NCBI RefSeq assembly: GCF_047495875.1
Contig: NC_092462.1
Coordinates: 36,278,523-36,342,522 of the forward strand
Length of the DNA: 64,000 nucleotides
Source of the DNA: Pithys albifrons albifrons
Lineage: Eukaryota; Chordata; Aves; Passeriformes; Thamnophilidae
Direction: 5' to 3'
Of this stretch, positions 41,665 to 51,908 are shown one piece after another; positions within the stretch are counted from its first letter, which is position 1, and the number at the start of each line of letters is the position of its first letter. Under the pieces are notes generated by a model. The model was not told where the DNA came from, did not search any database, and saw only the letters and a program-made list of their open reading frames with translations. The position numbers and the translations under genes were made by a program.

Positions 41665-44600
41665 TTATATATTGGCCAAATCAATTTGTCAGGATACTTT
41701 GAGATAGTATGTTTAGCTATTAAACTGAAGGCAGCAAATACAGCACTACTTAGTTTTCAAAGAGTTTCAGGGGACTTTTGACTAGTGAGTCAAGTATCTG
41801 AAAAATTAGTAGATAATATAGAAATAATCTAGATTGATTATTTCTCTGATTTAGAATAAAGAAATTAGACTGTTAAATAATTAACATAAATATGACAATT
41901 TGGGTGAGAAAATGTAAAGGAAAGCACCTCACAAATTTACTCAAACTATTTAAAGGAATTGACAAGAACCATGTGGATGAATGAAATCTAGCTGATACAG
42001 TCCAATGGATTTCCAAATGTTAGCAACATTTTGAAAGGCTTCTGAAAAATTAAGTAATCAAGGGTCAAAACTGCAAAAAATAAGTCTTCTTGCCCAAATA
42101 AAAGTAAGTGCTTAAAAGAAATTAATTAAAAATAGAAAAAATTTATCAGTTCTCAAAAAAACAGGAGATAACCAGTTGAATTCCACACAGAACTGTGCTG
42201 AGTCTGGCACTGTTCATCTTATATACCTCTAGTTCCCAGTCACTTATGTGTTAAAACCCAAACCAAACCAAATACCCCTTCCTCCAAACAAGGGGGAGGG
42301 GGGGGAGGGAACCTTCAGGTTTTGGGTCTTTACATACAACAGCTTTGTTTTATCAGTTAAGTCAATGCATATTCCAAGACTTTGGCAGGAGATATTTTAA
42401 AGATCTATATTAAAACATATTATTATCAGCGTGTGCATCTATATTTCTATATGTTCAGAATGTGTTGTTTAGTTAAGAAATATAATTATATGTTATTGAA
42501 TATGCCTTGCAATATCACTAAATGTTTTAATGCTCATGTTACAATGCCAGTAATTTTTATTTAAAGGCTGAACACTAGTACAGGAAATCAAATTTATTTT
42601 ACTGATAAAACACTGAGGTTTTTTTCATTGTTTTCACAACTTTTATTTTAATAATAGTAAAGAATTTTCTAATTTACGGATTTGGTGTTTCCCAGCAGCA
42701 GGCTGAAACACTTGTTGCCTGTACTCTTACCTTGATACATGGTTGAGCACTGGTACCTAATACCTTCCTATTCAGATGATAAAACTACTCAGGCCCCATT
42801 GGGTTAATGATATGATCTGTCCCAGCACACTTGCGTTCCACTGCTTCTACACAGCATTCTATTTTTTTTTTTTGACTACATTAAATTGCCACAACGTTGA
42901 TGTGGGGACAGCATGAGTACACTCTAGCAGAAGTGAAGGAGGGACAGCACATGGTGTGGTTCTCCAAGGGCATTGCTTCCAGCTTGTGAGAAAGAGGCTG
43001 CCATGGCTAAATCTAGTTACAGGGGTCAATTTACTGTGTGCAGTGGAAAAGTTGGAATGAGGGGGTTCACTGGAGGAGGTGAAGGAAGCATAAATTGGCA
43101 GGTACTGAAATGAGATGGTGGCATGGGGAACAGATATGCTCTGCTTGCTGAAACCTTGCCACTGGGGTCAATGGCAACAATTTTGCTATCTGGAGTATTT
43201 AGAGACAGAAAACCTGTACTTTGAAACCTGTTTGACCAGGCAGAGATGACTAGAACTGTCATTAAAAGTCAGTGGCGTAGTAACTTCCAGATCTCTGAGA
43301 GATGACCCATTCTGCAGGGGTAGAAACCTAAGCTTCTGTGTGCATTTATCTGAGTTTTTAGATGTCTTTCTTGAGAGCATTGCCAGTTCCTTGTGCAGCA
43401 GAAGGGCTATATGGCACAGCATAAGAAAAGCAAATGTAGAACAGCACCTCAAAGTTCAAAGGATATGTGCTCCTACTCTGAACATACCTCCTGTGGTGTC
43501 ATTTGTTCCATTCAGATGAACTAATGTCAGGTGACAGGGCCTGGACAGTAAATGGCTGGCAGATTCAGCAGTGAGTTATTTGTCAGTAACCTGAACACCT
43601 GCTGGAGATGATGGAGTAGGTCTGAAATAAACCAATACTGCTGCAGCCTTTAGCAGTAGAGAGGATGAGCTCCATAAGATATCACATTTTGTTTTAATTT
43701 ATGATGTGACAATCGTGTGTCCTTGTAACTTTTTTTTATTTTATTCTCAAAGTATTTCTGTATTTTTTAATTTTAATTTTAGTATTTTCTTTGTCAATTG
43801 TGATTACATTAATCTTGAAAAAGATAAATCAAAATGAGTAGAACTTTCTAGACAAATTCTACTAAATTGTTCTTACATGCTTCTTATTTTGCTTAAGTTG
43901 TTTGGTTGATTTGGTTTTTTCTGAGGTAAATTTTAGCATGCTGGTTTATAGATGTGTAATGTAAATATGATATGATCAATATATTTATTATTCTGCTATT
44001 TTATTAAGCTGTTTCCTTAAGCTTTTCTAGCTTGACAGTTTCTCAAGAGTAAACAAACTTGTTCAGGCCTCTGTTCAGGGCAAGAATGCAATATAAGAAT
44101 ACCAGAATCAGTTTTCTATTGAGCTGAAAATACAACTGGCTTGGATGCAGCTGAAGGAGTCTTATAGGAAGGTGGTTATAAATGCACCTTTGTACTCTCC
44201 CTAATTATTTTTTTCATGCACTTGGGCCCAGGAGCAGCCACTATTGCCCTGTACATCAGTGACTTAAAGCATTGCTCTCTTTGTTCCACTCTGACTTATT
44301 TTCTGCTTTTCCCAAACATCTATGGAAGCTTTCAGTAATGGAAGGTCTTTAAGCATTACTTAAGGACTTGTTTTCATAATTTAATACTAAAGAACCATAT
44401 TGAGAAATACAGGAATGCTTCCAGACTCCCAAAGAGAATTAGAAAATTTGAAGTCTTAACTACACTTTCTTCTTTAGTTTTTCAAAATGCAGTTTCTTGC
44501 CATGCTGCATAAAAGAGGACTATCTCATAACACCTTTACTAATTTTAAATCATTAATTCATGAATGGTACTTCTTTTAAGGAGTCACAACTCAATAAACT

Positions 44601-45289
44601 ATGTCAGATAGAGAGATCTCTATGCATTAACTGTTTCAACTGTCACTGTGGACATATTCAGTATATATTCTCCTGAATTGTTGGTATTTTCTCATTTAAA
44701 CTGAAACAAAAAATCACTTTCTATAGTATTCCTTGGTATTTGTGTAAAAAAAGAAAAAGCCTATTACATAAATCTACTTTAAAAAGACTATATCTATAAG
44801 ATGTGAACAAAGAAAATACAGTGACCAGCAGGGCTGGTTTGGCTTGTTGTTTTTATTTATGTATTTATTTGTTTTTCCTTCCTTGCTGTGATTCTTACAT
44901 ATACATATACAGTTAGAGTATAAATTCCTTCTCTTTAAGTCCCTAATGTGCTACTGAAACTAAGTATCAAGCAACAGTATTAACAGTAGCAAATTTCACT
45001 GACTTCCTGCAGATAAACTGCTCTTTGTAAATGCTACTTTAAAACGTTTGGGGATATTTTGAGGGTAAAACTTGCTTTCATCAGGGACCATAACAGAACA
45101 GTCACTTTTTAAAAAGTAAGTAGCACTGTTGGGGGATTCCTTTTTCGCTGCAGAAAGCAGCAGTGAAATCCCCAAAGGACACGCTGTAACCTGTTCTAAA
45201 GAATAATGGAAAATATGACAGGAATCTGTGAGGTTTTGCACTGGAACTTTACAGCTTCGTTTTCCCTTGCCTTGTTGCCCGTGTTTTGC
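41665..45289. other. PALLD: PALLD large intron between CR1 copies and CpG island 1
   Basis: AT-rich intron. It contains the G-rich tract at 42292-42309. No exon or RNA gene was recognised. Minus-strand ORFs of 78-88 codons at 43026-43452 are unassigned and probably chance. Confidence 0.7.
42292..42309 (+). repeat. G-rich tract, G-quadruplex motif
   Basis: Eighteen bases, all G except two A residues (G5-A-G8-A-G3). It can supply four runs of three G with short loops and lies on the non-template strand of PALLD. Confidence 0.75.
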
Positions 45290-45524
45290 CCAGGCAGCTG
45301 TGGCCGCTGGCGAGGCGGTGCGGGCGGAGGGCGCGGGGCGGCGATGCTGCGGAGGCAGCAGCAGCAGCATCGCGGTGCCGGCCGGGCCCCGCACGCAGCG
45401 AGGCTGCCCGAGGGCGGAGGGCCCTGCCGGGCCCCGCCCGGCTCGGCAGAGCCCGGGGAAGCTGCTCCTTACATGGGCATGTCCGCGGCTCGCCCGGGGC
45501 CCGGGCGGGGTGGTCGCTGGAGCC

Positions 45525-45544
45525 GGGCCGGGCCGGGCCGGGGG
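45525..45544 (+). repeat. (GGGCC)n run, G-quadruplex motif
   Basis: Three GGGCC units followed by a run of five G give four G-runs separated by CC loops, a canonical quadruplex pattern within CpG island 1. Confidence 0.85.
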
Positions 45545-45590
45545 TGGCGCGGCCCGGGGGGCTCAGCCAGACAAAGAACAGTCCCGGCAA

Positions 45591-45600
45591 CCAAATAAGG
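45591..45600 (+). promoter_or_regulatory. CArG box (SRF site)
   Basis: CCAAATAAGG is an exact match to the CC(A/T)6GG consensus bound by serum response factor. It overlaps a GGAA core on its 3' side (45599-45602), as in some composite SRF/Ets elements. SRF with MRTF or myocardin drives many actin-cytoskeleton genes, the class palladin belongs to. Binding here is inference. It is the only perfect CArG box I noticed in the window. Confidence 0.75.
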
Positions 45601-45640
45601 AAATTGGAGCTGGAGGATTTCAGAATAGGAGCAGGGGGAG

Positions 45641-45805
45641 ATGCCGGGGAGCAGCCTGAGTGCCGGGAGCCGCTCTCTGTTCTACCAGCGGAGTGGCGAG
45701 CGCAGCGCAGAGAGGCTCGCGTACTTCTCCATATTCCTCTGTGATCCTCTGCCAGCAAAGCTGAAGAACTCAAGCTGTGTTTGTCATATTTTCTCATGTT
45801 TCTGA
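45641..45805 (+). other. Small ORF in CpG island 1 (54 codons)
   Basis: An ATG followed by 53 sense codons and TGA. It begins MPGSSLSAGSRSLFYQ and becomes hydrophobic and Cys-containing toward the end. It starts 41 bases after the CArG box and runs past the island edge. I do not recognise it, and no good splice donor interrupts it in frame. It may simply be 5' untranslated or non-transcribed sequence. Confidence 0.2.
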
Positions 45806-45877
45806 AAGCACTCTATAGATTTTTGTTTATAAAGGAGGGTCTTTGGCAGGCCCGTTGGTTAGCAGACTGAAAATAAA

Positions 45878-45884
45878 TGAGTCA
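45878..45884. promoter_or_regulatory. AP-1 consensus site near CpG island 1
   Basis: TGAGTCA, the exact AP-1 (Fos/Jun) core, about 160 bases beyond the island's 3' edge. A 7-base match can arise by chance; it is listed because island 2 has one too. Confidence 0.45.
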
Positions 45885-48800
45885 TCCGCTGCCAGGGGGA
45901 AAGAATCCCATTGCAGATAATTTCAGGCATTACAAAAAGGCATTATGAGTTTTTGTCTACTGTAGTGTTCTGATGAAAACTTAGACATTCATCTAGAAAG
46001 GGTACACATGCACCCCAAGAGACAGAGGTGTCTGTGCAGTTGAGAGCAGTAGTAAGAGAAAGAAAAGAAAGAAAAATGAGTACTAAAATAAAACCCCAAA
46101 CTGTCCTGACAATTCAGATAGAAAAGCATTTCATAACAATATGAAATATGAAAAATTATTATGGGCTATCAGAAACTTAAGTAAGGTACTGTTTTAAACA
46201 TAGGTATAGAGTTCATATCCTGTGATCCGAATCCACAGTGTGTTGGGACATTGTTTTTTCTAATTATATGGTCTGACACTGAAAGGTCTTATTCCTGGTG
46301 GGAAAAGACAGGGAACACCATTCACTTTTTCAGTCCAGACCCACCCGGAGCAGGAAGAATCAACACAACAGAAGCATTCAGGAGATAAAGGAGCAGCCAT
46401 GATCTCTGCTGACTGTGTGAAAGCTGGAAGAGAGGAAACTAAATAGCTGTGGGCACAAATTTCAGCAGTAAGGTTCAACATACTGGCCTGGTTTGCTCTG
46501 ATTTAAAAACATTAGCAACAGAATGTCTGCTAAATTCACAGACTTTATAGCAAACAATTACATGCACTATGAGCTTGACATCCTGATGAAAGGAAGGAAG
46601 TTATGCCTTGATCTTGAAATCATGACAAGATCAGTTCATAAAAAGCTACTGAAAAACATTTAAAATATCGTAGGGAAGCCTGACTCAGAAGAAACAGCTT
46701 CTTTATCTTTCCTGACAGGCCTCACAATTACAGCAGCTGTAAGTTACTGAAGTGTAACTAATTGAAAGATACAACACACTCACTAATACCATATCAGGAG
46801 TATTAAAGAAGAGAATATAGTGTTGAGATTTGAGTTCAGACCTGGGAAGTACTTACAGGTGGCATCAAATTGCGGTAACCATATATGACTTTATATAAGC
46901 CTCCTAATAATTTTAATATATGAAGTTGTAGGTACACCTGTGATAAATACGTGGTAATGCTTATAAATGTGATTTTCAGTATCACAGCTGAAGAGAGTTA
47001 TGCCAGTTTTACTATGAAGTAAAGTCTGAGGAGTGAATCGTTTTCCAGGTTATATTTTGTTATATTGAATTTCCAGAGCTCTTACACATTGCTATACCAG
47101 TAGTTGTGCAGGCCAGGAAATCTCATGGATTACTCATGATCAGAACAGACCAAGCAGTTGGGTACTGAAATATCTGGGTACTTGTAGGAGATCATTGGGA
47201 TTCTTGAATTTTCTATATGCTTGAGGAACAATCACTGTTCCAGTTCCTTGTTAGAAAGTGCCTACATTGTAGACCCATGGTTTTTCTCCATGCTGTCATA
47301 GGGGTTACACAGTACATGTAATCAATATCATTTAAACAATTTTTTTACCTTTATTATTTTAGTCCAAAAGGTGAAATAGTGGTATAACAAAGAAGACTTA
47401 AGTATGAGTCAAATAATCACCATGTGTATAGACACACAGGTGCACATACACATGTATTACATTAAAATGGTGATTGCTGTCATGAAAATTGTCTCAGTAA
47501 TAGAAACTTCTAATTTTTGCTTTCCTCTAGGTATTATTAGAAGTTTGGGAAAGATCCTTTGTTGTTGTTGAATCCCATTTTCATAGATCAGTGACTTTGC
47601 AGTATGATTTGCTATGAAGTGTTAGCTCTAGCTGTGTTTTCCTTTCTGTAAAACACATAACTTTAATGGTGTTTATTGACAGAATTGAAAGTGATGGGAA
47701 ATGTTTGCTTAAGTGATCTTTCTTGCAACAAACATGTGATGCTTTGTTTTCCAGAAGTGCTAAGAAAAACAAAAGCCACAAACAGCTTAGTACTTCTAGT
47801 TCAGACATTGTGAATTTCACCAACAGGAAATAATACCAAACAAAGCATATTACAGTTACAACCTCAGTGTCTGCCAACACCAGCCAAGTTAGATAGAGCA
47901 GGATACTTATAATACCAGATTCAAGAGACTTTTAAAATGCTTTGTACTGGTACATGTTTGGCGATTGCCATTTCAGAGGTACAGTTACTCACTTTTGCTT
48001 TTAGGAAATCCTAACTTTGTATTCTGGCCTTCTAAAGAAATCTCAAACTCTCATGCATTCCAAGAAAATCAGTGTCCTGATCCTGGTTTAGTAATCCCTA
48101 TTCAAAGTGTTAAATGTTGTCAAGTACAGTATGGGAGGGGATATAATTTTATGGAGGTACTTCTTTTGATTTTAAATAAAACTTCAAAAATCCATAATGG
48201 TTGGCATATCAAAGCTTGTTTTGCACAGCTAGTGTAAATGAGATGTATTTCCCTTATGTAAGAAAAACAGGGAGAGTGCTGAATAGGTCTCCCTAGATCA
48301 TTGAATTCAGTCAGCTGCATATGAATCAGTTTAGAATGTTGTAAGCTCTTTCCATTCCCGCTTCTAATCAGTCCTTCAGGGTCTGTGTTACTGACATTTC
48401 CATCGAAGCTTAATGATTTTTGAACTGTAATATGATGCAACACTCCTTTGTGGCTAGTTGAATACTATATGGGTTGATTTACAGGCATGCATATATCCTT
48501 GAATTATTTTCCAGTTTTTAAGACCAAAAGAATCTCATGTCAAGTGTCTCCCCCATGTAGAGAACGCCATTTGAATGTAAATCACAACTTCTTTCTAGAC
48601 ATCAGAATTTTTTAGATTTGGTTTGTTGTTGGGGTTTTTTTTCCTTTTAAAAACATCCTGGTTTGATTTTAAAATATTTGAAAGACCTGTTCTGAACTAG
48701 TATGATCAGAATCGCACACTCCAGTGTAGCTTTAAATGTCTTTGTTAAGTCACCAGCTAGGATGCTAAAATTTTGCATATCATAATGAAGAAAAAAATGA

Positions 48801-51489
48801 GGCCAATAGAAGAAAGGAAATAGAAATGTGTAGTTATTTGTACTATAGTAGCACCCGGAAAACAGTAGTTGTCAATGACGATATATGTATGCACTATTAA
48901 AAGACACTTTCTTCACTGAAAGTACAATGCAGGCAAAAAAAGTTGCATTTAAATTATACAAATTATTCTGTAGTAGTTTTAAAAACTGGACAGGCTCTCC
49001 TGAGTTGTTTTATCTTCATTTGTTCTCACTCAGATTGCTGAGGAGGTATTTACTTTGTGTAAGGTTTTCTCTCTGCATTTTCAGCTTTTCTTTCCTGAAG
49101 TCATCCTTTTTAGTCTTTGTACTTTAAACAATACTAATTTCATTTTATTTACAGGGTGGTATGAAAAGTGAATCTTAATTCTCAAAGAATGAATGCTAGC
49201 AAAAAACTTCTGGCAGTTTGTTGGTTGTTGGCTTTACCAACCTCTACCATTATCTCCATTGGTTCACAGAAATGAATTTTTGTGGTCTTTTACTGCATTT
49301 TTCCAAAAGCTGTTTGTTATAATTATAATTACATTTAACATATTTAAATTAAATATTAGGACTTAATTGGAGTTGTATGCAGTTGTCTTTTTATGTGTCA
49401 ATTAGTTCTCTCATTTCAGTTTGCCAGTCATACTGTACATGTAGTTGGAAACTCTTTAAACTAGAAACAAATGTTCCTGGGGCTGGAATGATAAGCAAAG
49501 TTGTTTACAAGAAAGAATCACAGATCATATTAAGTTTTAAGTTAAACATATGGTTTTGTTTCTTTTCTCTTTGGATCTTTATCTCACATTGTGTCTCATG
49601 TTTAGTTCCCAGTAAGCTGTGCTTTATTTTCCCTTTCCATGCCGTTATGCTTGTGCAGTCACAGGGAAGCAAGTGTCTTGAACTAAGCTGATGTGCACAA
49701 GCTGTCTGTGCTTTCATCTTCCATCCCCATGAAGTGAACATGCATGCATAGAAATAAAATGCTTATGTGCAAAATATGTAAAAGCTGTAACAGAAGAAAA
49801 TGTGAGAGAACAATGCATGTCTTTAATGTAGTATTATCTCAAACTAGTATAATCACATACAAAGGAGAAGGTGCAGCTAAGAGATGTAAGATATTGGTTT
49901 TCTATCATTGACTTTTCCTATTGTACACGAGTTTGTGCTTTGTTGTGTGTGCTACCTTATCTGCTGCTACTACTGGCTGAACTGTATTCTGCTTGTTAGA
50001 TAAAATACTATTCTTGACAAGCATACCTACCCAAAATCATAGAGACCTGATCAGCCAGGAGTGATACTCTTTATCCTTGTACTATCTTAATACTGTGTCT
50101 ATGAGCTACCATGCTTCTTCCCCATAGTCACACACCAGAATTGGAAACAGAGTGCTAGTGTAGTGTCAGTCTTCTTGGTGCCGGGATCTGGCATGTCACT
50201 CTCTGTTCTAGTAGTGAGGAGATGCTTCATTTTCCCCTCCCTTTTTCCTATTTGTCAGCATTTCTCTGTTCTACCTGTTACATTCTGAAGTCATCCAGAG
50301 CTGAACTATAAAACACACTGGTTGAACACTGGAGGTCAAAGAAGAAAGAGGAGCACTCTTGCTTTTGGCTGCCCTAAAATCTTTTAGTCCTTGTCTCAGA
50401 TGCCGGACGTGAGATAAAAGGCAGTATGTGTGTACACTTATTTGCTGATCATGAGGTAGAAAATGCAAGTGATACCATTGATTGCTTCTGTGGGCTAAGC
50501 ATGGAATTGTGAATGGATTTTTTATACATGTGTCTTTTGTGATTATTCATCTTGTTTTAAGCAGATGTTTAAGTAGTTGTTACTAGTGATCAGTTGTGTT
50601 CTATGATTGCTTATACAACTGATGTTGGTATGTAATCTGTAAGAAAGCATTGAATCTAGACCAAGTGGGTAATAGTAAGAAGGGTATGAACCAGCAACAG
50701 AAATCGAGACTCTTTTATCTCCTTGTGGGAAATTAATAATTATAAATAAATAAATAAATTTTAAAAAGGAAAAAATATAAGAAGGGGAAAAAATTAGCTA
50801 CCTTCAAATGATGTCCTTAGTAAGAGGTAGTAATTAAACTATTGAGAGTAAGTGTTCGACACTCTGGAAGGTTTTGCATAATTAGACCACAAAACAGCAG
50901 GATTTTTATATCATATAGTAAATGTTTTCTGATCTCTGCTGCTATTCTTTGGCAGGTGGAGATGATACAGGTGACTATTTGTAAAACAGATTATTACAGT
51001 GCAATAGAACAATATGTTTTTTTCTCAGAAGAGTTTTAAATTCAGTTTAACCTGACAATCTGGGGACTTGGTAGTAATCAGTTGTGGCATAAGTGCTATT
51101 GAAAAAGAACTAGAAAGCATTTAAAGGTTTAGAAGAATAACTTAAGAATTGCTTCTGGAGTTCTACATTAAACATGTAGCAATCCCACCCACTCTCACAT
51201 GCAGACAAAAAATGATGTGGAAATCATAAAAAAATTTCCTACGCACAAATGGTGATGTAAATTCTTGTGACAACACTTTTGTGCAGCTGTATGACAATAT
51301 GGAAGAGCCCAGGATGTTTCCCCTACACTCTAGGCAGCTGCAGCAGCTGCTTCTCCTCTAGTAAAAATTTCTGAAGCTTTTCTTCGGGCTATGGATGCCA
51401 GGTTCCTGGAGGGAAAAAAGTGAACTTCCAGGCCGGGACCCGAGCCTTTATGTGGCAAAGAGTTGATCACAAAGTCCCAACTCTTGCTG
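45885..51489. other. PALLD: PALLD large intron between the CpG islands
   Basis: About 5.6 kb of AT-rich intron with no exon, RNA gene or transposon that I recognise. A (TAAA)n microsatellite lies at 50743-50758. The ORFs of 99-107 codons at 47581-47880 (-), 48120-48443 (-) and 49377-49691 (+) are unassigned. Confidence 0.7.
50743..50758. repeat. (TAAA)n microsatellite
   Basis: About four tandem TAAA units in a wider A/T-rich stretch. Confidence 0.8.
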
Positions 51490-51687
51490 CTCCGAGGGGA
51501 GAGAAAGTAAGTCTTAGGCTGCGGCAACGGGGAGAAACGATCCCGATGGCGAATGGCTTTGGGGAACACGCGTCTCGCTGCCGTTCCCGGCATCCTGGTA
51601 ACGCCTCCCGTATGCATCGGGAGCCCGGGGCGGCCGCGGGACTCTTAACGTGAAGCTGCCGGAGTGGGCCGCGCCGGCGGCTCTCGG

Positions 51688-51694
51688 TGAGTCA
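51688..51694. promoter_or_regulatory. AP-1 consensus site
   Basis: TGAGTCA, 32 bases upstream of the TATA box in island 2. The same bases, with the G before them (GGTGAGTCA), also resemble a splice donor. If transcription starts further upstream in the island, this could instead end an alternative first exon at 51686. Confidence 0.5.
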
Positions 51695-51725
51695 CGGCGC
51701 GGTGGCCGCGCCGCCGGGCCCGCCC

Positions 51726-51731
51726 TATATA
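51726..51731 (+). promoter_or_regulatory. PALLD: TATA box / CArG-like element
   Basis: TATATA set in GC-rich flanks, where it is unlikely by chance. With its neighbours it reads CCTATATAGC (51724-51733), one mismatch from a CArG box, so it might also bind SRF. The predicted start of transcription is near 51756. The hexamer itself is palindromic; the + direction is chosen because of the donor at 51829. Confidence 0.65.
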
Positions 51732-51755
51732 GCGCGGGTACCTGCGGGCTCCGCT

Positions 51756-51828
51756 CCGCCCCGCTCCGCCGTCCGCGCCTGAGAACCGCGCTCGGGTATG
51801 TGAGAACTGCCCGCTCAGCCTTTGCGAG
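51756..51828 (+). other. PALLD: Candidate non-coding first exon of a short PALLD transcript
   Basis: Predicted from the TATA box about 30 bases upstream and a near-perfect donor GAG|GTAAGA (GT at 51829-51830). It is about 73 bases long and GC-rich. It contains an ATG immediately followed by TGA (51798-51803), a start-stop upstream ORF that could dampen translation. Spliced to the next palladin exon, translation would begin at a downstream ATG. The exact start is an estimate. Confidence 0.5.
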
Positions 51829-51833
51829 GTAAG

Positions 51834-51908
51834 ATGGCAGGAAACTTTCATGAGTTCCTACGTGACGTGTCTTCTTCAAACGAAGTGAACGCAGGGCTGA
51901 AGCGGTGA
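51834..51908 (+). other. Small ORF just downstream of the island 2 donor (24 codons)
   Basis: This ATG is in strong initiation context (A at -3, G at +4) and starts a 24-codon reading frame, MAGNFHEFLRDVSSSNEV and onward, ending TGA. It would be removed by splicing at 51829. If that donor is skipped, it could be the first ORF of the transcript. A weak donor-like GTGATG at 51905 would leave phase 2, which matches the phase of the exon following the PALLD intron. I do not recognise the peptide. Confidence 0.25.

Larger units (their letters stand above)
45290..45720. promoter_or_regulatory. CpG island 1, candidate intragenic promoter
   Basis: A sharply bounded GC-rich, CpG-rich block in otherwise AT-rich intron. 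Unmethylated islands of this kind usually mark promoters in warm-blooded vertebrates. It holds a perfect CArG box (45591-45600), a (GGGCC)n G-quadruplex motif (45525-45544), a p53 half-site-like GGGCATGTCC (45475-45484) and a short CAG run (about 45355-45369). There is no TATA box inside, though TATAAAGG (45828-45835) lies just past its 3' edge. I could not find a convincing splice donor nearby, so direction and first exon are undecided. Long ORFs on both strands here (up to 182 codons) are expected from GC-rich sequence, which has few stops. Confidence 0.75.
51490..51900. promoter_or_regulatory. PALLD: CpG island 2, probable intragenic promoter of a short PALLD transcript
   Basis: A second isolated CpG-rich block. 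In order it contains an AP-1 site (51688-51694), a TATA box (51726-51731), a tandem 10-base CCGCTCCGCC repeat at the expected start point (51751-51770), and a strong splice donor (51829). A CRE-like TGACGT follows (51863-51868). This order fits a promoter reading in the PALLD direction. Mammalian palladin makes its ~90-kDa form from an internal promoter upstream of the exon with the internal start Met, and this intron is in the corresponding place. The link is inference, because the downstream exon is outside the window. Confidence 0.78.

Noticed and set aside
45475..45484. p53 half-site-like GGGCATGTCC
   Set aside because: Only a single half-site; no second CATG-core half-site within 13 bases. 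Not listed as a separate feature.
45249..45797. 182-codon minus-strand ORF, with 130-152-codon ORFs on the plus strand over the same span
   Set aside because: All lie over CpG island 1, where high GC content removes stop codons. The overlapping frames on both strands are Ala/Gly/Arg/Pro-rich and mutually exclusive, with no recognisable domain.
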